This document shows, piece after piece, positions 12,310 through 23,972 of a stretch of DNA of 64,000 nt. The first letter of the stretch is position 1, and each line of letters opens with the position of its first letter. A program made the translations under genes and the position numbers. This stretch comes from Piezodorus guildinii (lineage: Eukaryota; Arthropoda; Insecta; Hemiptera; Pentatomidae): positions 28,717,454 through 28,781,453 of the forward strand of contig CM041292.1 of assembly GCA_023052935.1 (NCBI GenBank). The letters are read 5' to 3'. The notes under the pieces are model-generated. The model was not told where the DNA came from and did not search any database. It saw only the letters and a program-made list of their open reading frames with translations.

Positions 12310-13050
12310 TATGAATCCAACGACCTTGAAAAGGCAAGTAAAGTGGAAAGGGAAAAGAGAGAAATCTACGAAAAATGTATCCCTTTCCTCAAGAAAAAGT
12401 TCCGCGAGAGCTATGGCGAGAGAGACTTCTAAGTACATGGGCTTTGGTTCGGAGCCCGCGGAGCTGTGCCAGGTTCAACAAGGAGCTTCATGGAGGAAAT
12501 AGGTGTCGATATAAAAGACGTGGCAAGGATAGCAGAAAGTGTGGTTCTCGACTGTCTGGGAATTATACACTATCACATCTACTCGTAACGGGTATAATTG
12601 GAGTGGCATGCATGTGCATCTGTGTTTACTTATAGTGTTTTATATTTTTATATTAATTTTAACATAATTTTGTATATATAGAGATATTGATTTTAGGTGC
12701 TAAGTGTTTTGTTGTTGTGGTATTGTTTTTATTTATGATGGTGTGATTTTGTAGTACGTAGTTTTATGATGTATATATATTTTGTTGTTTTTTAAAAATT
12801 TTTTATTTAATCTTTGGTGTTTATGTACAGATAGATCTAAGTATTTGAAAAAAAATGTGAAACGGTAGAGAAGGAAAAAAAAAAAAAAAAAAAAAAAACA
12901 ACAGGAAAAATAAGTAGAAGAAAAAATTAAAAAAAGGAAAATAAAAATTGTATTTATAGTTATATTAAAATGTTAAGAAGATTCCTATAGGAAAGAATTG
13001 GTATGCTGTGATATAGCAACCCAATTAAGTTGGGCAGCATCATTTTGTTT
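12310..13050 (+). pseudogene. LINE C-terminal fragment and 3' UTR
   Basis: The frame beginning near 12313 reads EIYEKCIPFLKKKFRESYGE, a premature stop, then WFGARGAVPGSTRSFMEEIG and DVARIAESVVLDCLGIIHYH, with a final stop at about 12588. The FGARGA...H-Y pattern resembles the C-terminal tail of some non-LTR retrotransposon polyproteins; this assignment is from memory of the pattern. A T-rich then A-rich UTR ends in CAACCCAATTAAGTTGGGCA. The UTR recurs inverted at 33415-33860. The in-frame stop shows that the fragment is dead. Confidence 0.5.
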
Positions 13051-13109
13051 GTTTATTTATGAACAAAGTATATCTCTCTTATGTTTATTATCAAATGATT
13101 TCTAAGTTA

Positions 13110-13545
13110 TAGTCAGAAAATTTCTTCTGGTAGCTTCATTTACACTTACTCCAAAACGTTTCCATACACCCATTAATAAATTCTTAGTTTTGAAAGCTGA
13201 AGTTGATTTTCTCCCTACTTTTAACCTTCTATCTAGCCCAAAAATATTGAATTTGAATACTTAAGATAATATGACCCGTTCCTAGAAATTGTTGCGTTTA
13301 TTTACAACTCCCTAGCAAATTACAGTCGCTTCTTCTGGTTTGACTTACTGATTAAGAGCTTTCTTCTTGTGACTCGACCACTGTATCCTTCTCTTCTTAG
13401 AATATTTTATACTGTTTCTGGGTGGACTTGAATCCCATTGTATCTATCTAATAAGATGGCCATTGAGGTGTCGGAGGTTTGAGGGTTTGCATGGACTTCA
13501 GTAAGGATGGCTCGCCATTGGTCCTCTAAACATCTTAACTATCTA
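13110..13545 (-). pseudogene. Tc1-like transposase remnant
   Basis: The minus strand shows, in order but in shifting frames and with stops, NILRREGYSGRVTRRK-LLIS, NQKKRL-FARE and KFNIFGLDRRLKVGRK. This follows the DNA-binding-to-catalytic junction of Tc1 transposases: the paired-like helix-turn-helix, the RL-FA segment, then S/K-F-NIFG of the catalytic domain. Possible terminal-repeat relics with GTATGGAAACTTTTT lie near 13970, and a similar motif near 13790. It is non-functional. Confidence 0.65.
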
Positions 13546-13559
13546 TGTCCGTGTAGTCA

Positions 13560-14160
13560 ATACTGTAAAGCAGCATGGGACTTATTCAACAGATTTCAAA
13601 TTTTTATATAGATAAGCCCTGCGCACCATGAACTTTCTCAAATAACAAGAAAAACGCATATTAACAATAAATCAGTTTCCTAGGACAAAGTAAAGATATA
13701 ACTGAACTGAGATTTGATTTTCGAGATAAGATTTATATAAATAGCACTGGAAAGGCGGCCTAGTACAACAAATAGGATCAATATTGAAAGTGTATAGAAA
13801 CTTTTTTGACCTATCATTTACTAACGTTATTCTGCTTCCTTTCATATTAATGATGAAATGAAAATTAATAAATATATTTTTTTATTAAATATTAGTATTA
13901 ATAATTTGTACATTAAGAAATTGTTAAGTTCAAAATAAATGGCTATGCAAAATAAAAGCTTGCTGTATGGAAACTTTTTTAAGTGAGTGTATATGTCTCT
14001 ATATTCGTCTATATATATATTACTAGATATGCATTAATATTAAATATTTTTTAATTGTTATATTAAATATATAAAATGATTAACATCCCTTTTTTCATTA
14101 TATTGATTTGGGTTCATATCCTGGAATCGAACTAAAAGAATTCCTATATTTTTAGTTCTT
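13560..14160. other. No recognised gene; possible Tc1 end sequences
   Basis: AT-rich, with two related motifs (GTATAGAAACTTTTTT near 13788 and GTATGGAAACTTTTTT near 13970) that look like decayed Tc1 terminal sequences. Confidence 0.35.
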
Positions 14161-14189
14161 TCAAAGGTCTCCTTCTCCCTTTGTTGGAT

Positions 14190-14292
14190 AAGCCCGGGGT
14201 CCGTTGACCGGGAAATTGTTAAAAAAAAGGATGTCTTCTGCCAAGGTCGTGAAGTCAAGGGGTATAAAAGGTGGGCGAAAATTTTCATCAGC
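14190..14292 (+). promoter_or_regulatory. Promoter of left RR-2 cuticle gene
   Basis: A TATA box (TATAAAA, 14263-14269) lies about 35 bp before the first exon's ATG, and a TCATCAGCAAC initiator-like site about 25-30 bp downstream. Upstream, a block is shared with the promoter of the right-hand copy: GGGGTCCGTTGACCGG, an A-rich spacer, TGTC-T-TGCC, and AAGGTCGTGAAGT. The shared block includes CCAAGGTCG (14241-14249), which fits the FTZ-F1 consensus YCAAGGYCR. FTZ-F1 is known to drive cuticle genes around ecdysis; binding here is inferred. Confidence 0.7.
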
Positions 14293-14302
14293 AACTTCAA
14301 CT

Positions 14303-15959
14303 ATGGCATTCAAGGTGAGTGGACATACAAATAATTTTTGTTTTCAAAATTTATTTTAAAATTTCATTTAGTCATATTACTAAAATAATGTTAAATATAT
14401 ACCTAGATATACTGAAATATAATGAAAATTTTATTTATTGTTCATTACTAAGTTAAAGAACCTCATAAATATTAGATTCAAATAAAATTAATTAAGTTGA
14501 CGTCTATGTTATTTTATATCAAATACTTATAAACATATTAATTATTTGTTGAGGGAAATCCTAAATTGATAAAACTAAAATACGAATACATCGTCCCCAA
14601 TAGTCGCTTGTACCAGAAATACAAATTTACAAAATATTATTGTTTTTTTTTTAAATCGTAAAAACAACTTTCAGTATGTGAATTCACAATACGAAAACGA
14701 ATGTTTCTTTCCATCTTAAAAATTCTGAAATCAGTAAGATTAATTAAATAGCACATCTCTTAGGACTTTACATTCTGTTAAGGTGTTACACAGATCATAC
14801 AAATAACTAAGCTGCCTCCTTTATTGAAGCTTTGAAAATAGTGATAAATGTTTTAACTTCCAATTAGCAGTCCAATATTTAGTTTCAACAATGTCTTAAT
14901 AAAATCTTTACCAAATAGTTATATTATCTTTGTCGTTTCTGCTAAATATATTGATTGTTTTTAGCGCATGTTAATAAGCGAAATATTTGTGTTCTAAATG
15001 CATTCGTACCAAAAATTTAGTACCTACCTACTTTGCTATAGTTACTATTGTAAATGTTCCACCTACAGGTAGCAGTTCTCTTCGCCGTGCTGGCCGTGGC
15101 TAGCTCCCAGCTCCTGGCTCCCGCCTACAGGTCTTACGGCCTCGCAGGCTCTTACGCCGCATACGCTGGTGCTCCATTGGCTTCCTTCTCTGCTGCTCCA
15201 TTCTACTCCAGATCTTATGCCGCCGCTCCAGCTTTCGCCAGGACCTACGCCGCCGCTCCACTCGCTTCCGTCGCTGCCCCAGCCTTCGCTAGGACTTACG
15301 CTGCCGCTCCAGTAGCCGTTGCCAAAACCGTAGCTGCTGCTCCAGTCGCTGCTGTTGCTGCTGCCCCAGTCGCCGCTGTCGCTGCCGCTCCAGTCGCCGT
15401 TGCTAAGGCCGTTGCTGCCCGCGAAGACGCCGAATACGACCCCAACCCAAGCTACGACTTCAGCTACTCCGTCAACGACCCCCTGACCGGAGACGCTAAG
15501 CAACAGTCCGAATCCAGGCAAGGAGACGTCGTCCAAGGCAGCTACTCTCTCAATGAAGCCGATGGATCCAGGAGGACCGTCGAATACACCGCCGACCCAG
15601 TAAACGGATTCAACGCCGTCGTACACAAGGAAGCCGGAGTCGCCCCCGCTGCCCCAGCTAAGGCCGTCGCCGTCGCTACTCCAGTAGTCGCCGCTCGTGC
15701 CGCCCCAGTCGCCGTTGCCGCTCCAGTTGTCGCTGCTCGGGCCGCTCCAGTCGCCGTCGCTTCTGCTCGAGTCGCTGCCTTCGCCCACGCTCCAGTCGCC
15801 TCCTACGCTCCAGCTCAGTTCGCCGCTTACTCTTCCCCATTCTACGCTGCCCGCGCTGGTCTCTCCTACGCCGCCCGCCCTTACCTCCGTGCCGCATCCG
15901 GCGTCCCAGCTTACATCTCCAGCTCTTTCACCTCCCCATACGCTACCTACGCCTACTAG
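14303..15959 (+). CDS. RR-2 cuticle protein, left palindromic copy
   Basis: Secreted structural protein of the cuticle that should bind chitin through its RR-2 domain. Exon 1 is 14303-14314 (MAFK) with donor GTGAGT. Exon 2 is 15069-15959 after the acceptor CCACCTACAG. The spliced product is 300 residues. The upstream ATG in frame with exon 2 (15054) is intronic and was not used. A signal peptide ([17 protein letters not shown]) is followed by A/P/V-rich repeats with AAPV and YAAAP units. The RR-2 core is at about residues 127-191, with [26 protein letters not shown] and the [12 protein letters not shown] signature. A second AAPVA-rich tail ends in TYAY. AATAAA lies at 15989-15994. The exon is GC-rich with C-ending codons in AT-rich surroundings, fitting high expression. 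It is nearly identical to the gene at 18377-20283. Confidence 0.93.
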
Positions 15960-15995
15960 ACTGATCTGACTGTAAATAATCAAGTGTAAATAAAT

Positions 15996-16695
15996 GGTTT
16001 TAGTAATCTAATATATGTTGTCGGTCATTCCATCCCTGTTGAATCTGCCCATTTATGAATGTTGTCGACTCTGATGAAATTGAAGCTTCAAATAATATTA
16101 CGAACTATTATTTAAAAGAGTGAATATGATTATCATATTTATTTAATAATGCAACTCTAGACGAAATATTTATTTAGAAAAAGATTGCATAGATGGTCTC
16201 CTAATAGAAACTGATTATGTTATCTCATAAGATGAGGGTTTTTTTATCTGAAATGTTACGAATCGCTGTGTCATCATAAAATATGATAAAGTAATACGAT
16301 TCTACATATTACACTACATTAAGAGACCGAATTAATTATTCTAATGAGTAATTAAAAATATACTAATCTGAATTATGGAATGAATATCGAAAATATAAAC
16401 TAGATATTTTGACTATTGTTCTCAATAATTAAAGTGACATTGTAATCAATTAAAATAAAAAATAACAAAGAAGAATAAATAATCTTAAATAACGAAATGA
16501 AAAGAAAAATAAATAAAATAAAATGATAATATTCTTGGCCACATTGATATCTATATACAATATTTATTCAATGCCTCAGGGGAATTATGAATCCAATCCC
16601 TACACCACAAGCGGATGTCGAGGCTCGATGCCAGGAGATCCCAGCTCCTCTCAGTCAGTCGCGCCATCGGTCTAGTAAAGCACAGTGGAGACTTA
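15996..16695. other. Downstream flank of left cuticle gene, inside palindrome arm
   Basis: Non-coding, AT-rich apart from a GC-richer block near 16570-16690 (ATGCCTCAGGGGAATTATGA, GGCTCGATGCCAGGAG). It is present inverted at about 17654-18340. No gene was recognised. Confidence 0.5.
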
Positions 16696-16789
16696 AATAA
16701 TGTGAGAATAAGCTTGTAAACAAAACTATGAACTGAGGTAATAATGACCTTACAAATAACATCGACAAGACAACGCAGCCACGAGATTT

Positions 16790-17010
16790 TTCGAGAGGAT
16801 GGTTCGTTATGGTTTCAATAGATCCATAACTGTCCGAAGAAGACTTGCTGAAAGAGCGGGATGAAAGAAGGTAGCCAAAGGTCACTGCTCAATGTAAATC
16901 ATCGAAGAGCCCGTTAACAGTTTGCTCAAGAGCACATATTGTGGAATTGAAAATAAAAAGAGACTTTTTCTGATGAGTCCCGTTTTTCACTTAGCACTAG
17001 ATGGAATTCC
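16790..17010 (+). pseudogene. Tc1-like transposase remnant in palindrome spacer
   Basis: The plus strand reads ITVRRRLAERAG and then, after a frame change, LLNVNHRRAR, a stop, QFAQEHILWN, and TFSDESRFSLS. This matches the order of a Tc1-family transposase from the second helix-turn-helix (TVRRRL-ER) through the NHRRAR-FA--H linker to the first catalytic aspartate in FSDESRF. Stops and frameshifts make it dead. It lies in the unpaired centre of the cuticle palindrome. Confidence 0.7.
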
Positions 17011-17653
17011 TTATGAAGTATATTCTCACATTATTTAGTCGCTGATTTGTGGGATTCTTGCAACTGCATGAAATGTAAAATGTAAGCAAAGAACAGTTCC
17101 GATTCTAATACCTATTAATTTATAGGACATTTTTCAACTTATGTGGACCTGCAGAATTGAACTATAAAATATTCAAACATTAAACGAATCAATAATTTCA
17201 GTGCCATTCTTCAGAACATATCAATCTAAATACTACGAGTCACCAACAAAACTTTCACCATGATCCCTATATCACATGTCCTTGAACGAATCCCATCAGA
17301 ATTCTCAACCTGGGGAGGGAATATCTCTGGAAGCGAAAATCACCAGACCTACCCTAAATTCAGACTTTTACACAACACGGACCATTGAAAATTATGTTTT
17401 ACGTTGCTCCATTTAGTGCCATGAAAATTAAATATTTATATTTTATTCATTTTTTCGTTTCTTTCGTTATTTAGTTTTTTGATTTTTCCTAATCTTGGAA
17501 CACTTCCTATGTTCCCTTAACAATCCTTACAACACTCCTCGTAGTTGAAGCAGCAAAGGCCGAGATAATCTCTTATAATACGCAACTAAGTGCTTCTAAC
17601 AATTGCCAGCTTCTCAACTCATGCCTTTAAGTCTGTAGGCATCTAGCGCTCTC
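17010..17653. other. Palindrome spacer, no recognised gene
   Basis: Non-repeated sequence between the palindrome arms. It may include further decayed transposon sequence, but no motif was recognised. Confidence 0.4.
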
Positions 17654-18376
17654 ACTCAGTCTCCACTGGCTTACTAGACCGATGGGCAGGCTGACTGAGA
17701 GGAGCTGGGACCTCCTGGCATCGAGCCTCGACATCCCTTGTGGGTGTAGGATTGGATTCATAATTCCCCTGAGGCATTGAATAAATATTGTATATAGATA
17801 CAATTGGCCAAGAATATTATCATTTATTTTATTTATTTTCTTTTCATTTCGTTATTTAAGATTATTTATCTTCTTTGTTATTTTTTATTTTAATTGATTA
17901 CAATGTCACTTTATTATTGATGAACAATAGTCCAAAATATCTAGTTTTATTTTCGATGTTCATTCCATTAATTCAGATTATTAATTTTTAATTGCTCATT
18001 AGAATATTAATTCGGTCTCTTAATGTAGTGTAATATGTAGAATCGATACTTATGATTTTAATGATGACACAGCGATTCGTAACATTTCAGATAAAAAAAC
18101 CCTTCATCTTATTGAGATAACATAATCAGTTTCTAATTAGGAGACCATCTAGCAATCTTTTCCTAAATAAATATTTGTCTAGAGTTGCATTATTAAATAA
18201 TATGATAATCATGATTCCTCTTTAAATAATAGTTCGTAATATTATTTGAAACTTCAATTTTATCGAGGTGACAACATTCATAAATGGGCAGATTCAATAG
18301 GGATGGAATGACCGACAACATATATTAGATTATTAAAACCATTTATTTACACTTGATTATTTACAGTCAGATCAGT

Positions 18377-20283
18377 CTAGTAGGCGTAGGTAGCGTATGG
18401 GGAGGTGAAAGACCTGGAGATGTAAGCTGGGACGTCGGATGCGGAACGGAGGTAAGGGCGGGCGGCGTAGGAGAGACCAGCGCGGGCAGCGTAGAATGGG
18501 GAAGAGTAAGCGGCGAACTGAGCTGGAGCGTAGGAGGCGACTGGAGCGTGGGCGAAGGCAGCGACTGGAGCAGAAGCGACGGCGACTGGAGCGGCACGAG
18601 CAGCGACCACTGGAGCGGCAACGGCGACTGGGGCGGCACGAGCGGCGACTACTGGAGTAGCGACGGCGACGGCCTTAGCTGGGGCAGCGGGGGCGACTCC
18701 GGCTTCCTTGTGTACGACGGCGTTGAATCCGTTGACTGGGTCGGCGGTGTATTCGACGGTCCTCCTGGATCCATCGGCTTCATTGAGAGAGTAGCTGCCT
18801 TGGACGACGTCTCCTTGCCTGGATTCGGACTGTTGCTTAGCGTCTCCGGTCAGGGGGTCGTTGACGGAGTAGCTGAAGTCGTAGCTTGGGTTGGGGTCGT
18901 ATTCGGCGTCTTCGCGGGCAGCAACGGCCTTAGCAACGGCGACTGGAGCGGCAGCGACAGTGGCGACTGGGGCAGCAGCAACAGCAGCGACTGGAGCAGC
19001 AGCTACGGTTTTGGCAACGGCTACTGGAGCGGCAGCGTAAGTCCTAGCGAAGGCTGGGGCAGCGACGGAAGCGAGTGGAGCGGCGGCGTAGGTCCTGGCG
19101 AAAGCTGGAGCGGCGGCATAAGATCTGGAGTAGAATGGAGCAGCAGAGAAGGAAGCCAATGGAGCACCAGCGTATGCGGCGTAAGAGCCTGCGAGGCCGT
19201 AAGACCTGTAGGCGGGAGCCAGGAGCTGGGAGCTAGCCACGGCCAGCACGGCGAAGAGAACTGCTACCTGTAGGTGGAACATTTACAATAGTAACTATAG
19301 CAAAGTAGGTAGGTGCTAAGTTTTAGTGAGAGTGTTTTATGCCTATTCCGTTTATAATTTTTGGTACGAATGCATTTAGAACACAAATATTTCGCTTATT
19401 AACATGCGCTAAAAACAATCAATATATTTAGCAGAAACGACATAGATAATATAACTATTTGGTAAAGATTTTATTAAGACATTGTTGAAACTAAATATTG
19501 GACTGCTAATTGGAAGTTAAAACATTTATCACTAGATATATTTTCAAAGCTTCAATAAAAGGGGCAGCTTAGTTATTTGTATGATCTGTGTAACACTTTA
19601 ACAGAATGTAAAGACCTAAGAGATGTGCTAATTAATTAATCTTGCAGATTTCAGAATTTTTGAGATGGAAAGAAACATTCATATTGTGAATTCAAAGACT
19701 GAAAGTTGTTTTACGATACTGGGTACGATGTATTCGTATTTTAGTTTTATCAATTTAGGATTTCGCTCAAATAATAGAAAATAAGTTTATTAAAATTTGA
19801 TATGACTAATTTCTTTTTATAAAAGTTCACAAGTAGCTCGTCTCTTACAATATAATGTCTCTTCGCTTATTTTTGAATCTCTAATATAGTTAGTTGAATT
19901 ATTAATTTTATAGATGTTCTTATATGAACTAGCAGAAATGGTAAAACTATCGTATTTTCAATTTATGTTTGGTATTAAAGAAGTAGGATTCATCTAGAAC
20001 TGTAAAACCATGTTAATAGTTCTGGACAGAACACTGATACATTATAAATAATTAGTTGAATATTTCTCTTATATGTTGCAAAAACAACTGAGATAATTTA
20101 ATATATAAACACGTTTTGTTAAAATATTTAAGGAGTTGTAGATCTAAATAATAAACATCTAACTTAAAGTTTAAGTTTTAGTTACTAAATATTAGCTGGT
20201 GATAGTATGTACTAAATATTTTCTATGCCTTGATAAATAGTACTGCTAAGATCTATTGTGCGCCTACTCACCTTAAAAGCCAT
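18377..20283 (-). CDS. RR-2 cuticle protein, right palindromic copy
   Basis: Inverted twin of the gene at 14303-15959, with the same predicted role as an extracellular chitin-binding cuticle component. Exon 1 is 20272-20283 (MAFK, using different codons from the twin) with donor GTGAGT. Exon 2 is 18377-19267. The intron is about 1.0 kb. The product is 300 residues with the same signal peptide, A/P-rich repeats and RR-2 core at about residues 127-191. The roughly five differences from the twin lie outside the RR-2 core: one Ala/Thr in the N-terminal repeats, an Arg/Pro in the C-terminal repeats, and three changes near the C-terminus ([13 protein letters not shown] here). A polyadenylation signal (TTTATT on the plus strand) is at 18342-18347. 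The two genes are convergent. Confidence 0.93.
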
Positions 20284-20289
20284 GGTTGA

Positions 20290-20400
20290 TGTTGCTGAAG
20301 AGAATTTCAGTCCAGGTTTATATACTGCCTTACTTCACGACCTTGGGGCAGGACACCCTTTTTTGAAAAAATTTTCCGGTCAACGGACCCCAACTTTTCC
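20290..20400 (-). promoter_or_regulatory. Promoter of right RR-2 cuticle gene
   Basis: On the minus strand a TATATAAA box (20317-20324) lies about 35 bp upstream of the ATG. Further upstream are CCAAGGTCG (20338-20346), the FTZ-F1-like match, then the A-rich spacer and GGGGTCCGTTGACCGG. The order matches the promoter of the left twin even though the surrounding sequence has diverged, which suggests functional constraint. Confidence 0.7.
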
Positions 20401-20409
20401 AACAAAAGT

Positions 20410-21050
20410 AGTAATCTTTGAAAGAATTCTTAAGATTCCACTATTTATATCGTGTTCAGGGCAATAGAAGTGAATAATTATTTGTAAGAAAAACAATGGT
20501 ATGGACACCGTTTAAGGCTTATATTAAAACTTAATTTAAAAAAGTGTCGAGTAACAGAATTAATAATTTATAAATTAAATAAATATAAATAAATTTTACA
20601 TCCCTAACCCTTGTGATTTAAGAACATTTTTGTGATCGAGTTACAAGTTCTGGTACAACATTGTCTGTAGACAATATTACATATTATGATTTATTAAAAC
20701 TCTTTACTATATTATTAGTATTACTCTTTATATTAGTAGTATATTGGAAAAGAAAACATTCTATAAATCTATACATACCATATTATATGTATATCGTACA
20801 TGGTCCTGAAAATCAGAAGAAAAAAACTTTGATCGTAGAAAAAATTTTTATTCTTGTTATTACGTATATACTTGTATAAAAGATGATAGAAAATCATGAC
20901 ATTAAGGCCCGTCATAAAATGACATTGTAATGTTCTTAGGCGCTGCAAATTATTACACAATGGTTTATTATTTATAAATAACTATATTATGGTATGACCG
21001 TTTATAGAAAATTAACCAATTTACTATAAACAGCAATAAATAATTTAAAA
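20410..21050. other. No recognised gene
   Basis: AT-rich upstream flank of the right cuticle gene. Short open frames at 20661-20960 have no recognisable content. Confidence 0.45.
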
Positions 21051-21870
21051 GTAAATGGCCAATCACCACTCCTAATTTCAAAACACTTTATATCTAATAA
21101 TTCTCAAGCGATTTTATTGATTCTGTTTGTTTTGTAGGAAATTTAATTCTCTATGGAATAACACTAACATTTTTTGATATTTTTGTTATTTACTGGTAAT
21201 CGTGGTGTCTTGATCTCGAAAATCTTTTCGATTTGTCTTTAAAAATAACCGAGTTTTGAGGGAATTACATTTCTTCTATTCGCGACTTCAATATATAGAT
21301 CAGTATATTATTTTTATTTTTTTTTTTATGTTTTTCTATTAATCGCGGTGTAAGAGTTCTGAAAGCCTAAAGATTTTTCTCTCTATCTTTAAAAAATACC
21401 ATAGTTATAAGATTTCGATTTTTTTTTTTTTTTTTGCCGTGGTGTCCTAATTCTAAAACATTTTTTTTCTCTATCCTCAAAAAAAAAAAGCTGAGTTTTG
21501 GGCGAATGTAGGTGATTTTTGTTTTTTTCTTTTTATAATCAATCACGTTTTCTTGAATAAAAAACTGTAATAAACTTTTTCTCTGTCATTAAAAATAACG
21601 GAGCTATTGAATCAAATAATTTGTATTCGGCCACTATTTCAAAACAAACAGGCTGATATCAACAGGTGTTAGTACCATCGTCTTATGCCCTGGTATTTTT
21701 GTATAAAATTTAAAAAATGGTCGATTAGTTTCGGAGAAGAGCCACGGACGGCGCACATTTTTTTTTTTTTTTTATTCGTTATTTGCGTTCTGCATATCTT
21801 AGAAACGTTAATACAAAAAGTAAGCCCTCAATTCTGAGATAGGAGGAAGATATATATATTTTTTTTTTAA
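21050..21870 (-). repeat. Family B repeat, copy 2 (inverted)
   Basis: Family B blocks occur in reverse order: repeated short units with CGAGTTTTGAGG and ATCTTTAAAAAATA, a GATATCAACAGGTGTTAG block, and a terminal AAGCCCTCAATTCTGAG (reverse of the GAGGGCTTACG region). It is much diverged, with long T runs. Confidence 0.45.
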
Positions 21871-22915
21871 TTAAAGAAACAAAATAATAGTTGTAATCGT
21901 GAATATAAGTTGGTGAGCTTAGCAATAACTGGATTTTTTTAATTTTTTATTAATTAAAAAATTATTCTATAAAAATAATTTTTTCCTTCATTAGTAGTTG
22001 AAAACAGCTCTTTTACACTTTATAACATGTTTACCGTAAATTCTAACTAATTATTTACGAAAAAGTCAATCAAAGGTATTGTTACTATTCAATAGTTTTC
22101 AATTTTTATGCTGTTTTTTTTCTAGACATAGGAAAAAATAATTGAAAATATATGGAATAGGAATATGTCAGTATCGATTCACAATTTTCGTACATATGTT
22201 AATAACAAAATACTGGTTTACAACAATTCTATATATGATTATTAATGCTTATGGGGATGAATAAATTTGTTATAAAATTATATTTATGTTGAATAAATTA
22301 TCATTTTGAAGTAGGCATTTATTTCGAAGCAGACGGCATCCCTGAGAGTGAGCAGTCGGTTACAAAAATAGACTTAATATTACACATTTTTCATCGAAAT
22401 AAAATATTTTTAGTTTGAACAGTATCGGATAGAAAATCAGAGTTGCATAATTGATTTTCAAAGTCTTTTTAGGTTTAAATTTATTCAGCCTATAAAAATT
22501 TTCTAAAAACATTTAAATAATGATATTATTTAGAATAAGGTATTTTATTTTGATGTAATCATATTCCACTGCTATTATTTATAAACGTTTATTTCAGAGT
22601 ATAAAATATTTGAAAAATACCCAGTATTGAATTTGAAATAAGGAGTAACAAATCTGTAAGATGTATAACATTAAAAGAATAGATATTTATATTAAATTAT
22701 TTCTTTATTATTATTTCCGTATTACGTCGACTATTTTAAAACTTTATTTTCAGAGAAAAAGTCTTCAAATAATTATAAATCAAATTTTGAACACTATATC
22801 ACTAAATGTAGGTTACTTATTGCTGTTATCAGAATACCTACTTGACTTGGGAAAAAAGGAATATGAATATGAGAAAAAAGTCACAGCAAATAAAACGTGA
22901 AGACTGAAAAAATAT
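21870..22915. other. No recognised gene
   Basis: AT-rich. An open frame of 79 codons at 22661 has low-complexity content and no motif. Confidence 0.45.
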
Positions 22916-22917
22916 AT

Positions 22918-23690
22918 TGGGTTGTTTCACATGAAATGTCCGTTTTATAGTTTCTGAAGTACATAAAGGATTTTGCAGGTCTCTTTTGTTTTCTTCCGAA
23001 TGTTTACATATTAAAAGTAAACAGTTACTAATCCTCTACCTTTGTATTATAAACATTAGCTTCCCAATTAATTACCCACTTTTAGTATTCGTTTAAATAT
23101 GAACATAGAAACACGCGATTTTCGAGTAATATTTTTGTACGAGTTTAAAATCGGCCATTCAGCAGCTGAGGCCGCTAGAAATATTTTCAAGGCGTTTGGG
23201 GAAGAGAGTGTTAATGAACGGATCATTCGCCGTTGGTTTGCTAAGTTTTCAGCTGGGGATACCGACTTGGAAAACCGAGGAAGACCTCCGTCCGTAATCG
23301 ACAACGATGTCCTCAAACATACAGTAGAAGGAAAACCCTACCAAACAGTTAAAGGACTCTCAGTACAACTAAATGCAAGTTCACCTACTGTTTCCAGACA
23401 TTTAAAGTGTATTGGGAGTGTAAAAAAGCTCGATACGTGGGTACCTCATACGTAGTACGTACCTACATGGGTACCTCATGATCTCACTGAGCGGCATGTT
23501 TCAAAACATACCGGCAAAAATTGAACGAACTGGGCCACGAAGTTTTTCCGCACCCACCATATTCTCACGGCTTGTCTCCAACAGATTACCCCCACAGATC
23601 AAGTGAAAAGTGCGTTTTCAGATTTTCTTTTACTTCATGGCTCAGGGTTTTTCAGTTCGGGGATAAAAAAGTTGGTGTCAAGTTGGGAAC
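22918..23690 (+). pseudogene. Mariner transposase, internally deleted
   Basis: A likely left terminal sequence (TTGGGTTGTTTCACATGAAA) follows a TA. The coding part from ATG 23099 gives the mariner N-terminal DNA-binding region: the first helix-turn-helix (FRVIFLYEFKIGHSAAEAAR), an RRWFAKF segment, the GRPPS AT-hook-like motif, and a second helix-turn-helix ending in WVPH. Soon after 23455 the frame breaks. The sequence then jumps to the PPYSHGLSPTDY segment, the catalytic region that normally lies more than 100 residues further on. The first catalytic aspartates and the right terminal repeat are missing; a TA/GATA microsatellite takes its place. It is inactive. Confidence 0.8.
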
Positions 23691-23924
23691 AATATATATA
23701 TATATATAGATAGATAGATAGATAGATAGAGCATTATTATTATTATCTTATATTTTAAAAAAAAACAAAAAAAAAACTATCTTCCAAAGCAACTTTTCTC
23801 ATTTTGTGTGCTTCATGAGATCCTTCTCTAGATTGATATAAACTTAGCACAATAAGAATTAGAGTAATCGGTAAAGCCGTTCACGCGTGATGCGATGATC
23901 AAGAGAAAAAGCGATTCATTTATA

Positions 23925-23972
<48 letters not shown>

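Larger units (their letters stand above)
14541..19776. repeat. Large palindrome around two cuticle genes
   Basis: The left arm (about 14541-16695) is repeated in inverted orientation at about 17654-19776. It covers most of the intron, exon 2, the 3' UTR and about 700 bp of downstream DNA. The spacer (16696-17653) is not part of the repeat and holds a Tc1 fossil. Coding parts differ at only about five amino acids. Intron and flank parts show more substitutions and small indels, and the first exons and promoters outside the arms are clearly diverged. Confidence 0.85.

Noticed and set aside
12311..12635. Two overlapping open frames of 63 and 86 codons as small genes
   Set aside because: The third frame shows the LINE C-terminal pattern across the same bases. 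The two open frames are shadows.
15063..15983. A 306-codon open frame antisense to the left cuticle gene, repeated at 18353-19273
   Set aside because: It is the mirror of a strongly biased (C-ending codon) coding exon. Its product is low-complexity W/S/G-rich sequence and it exists only because the sense strand lacks the matching triplets.
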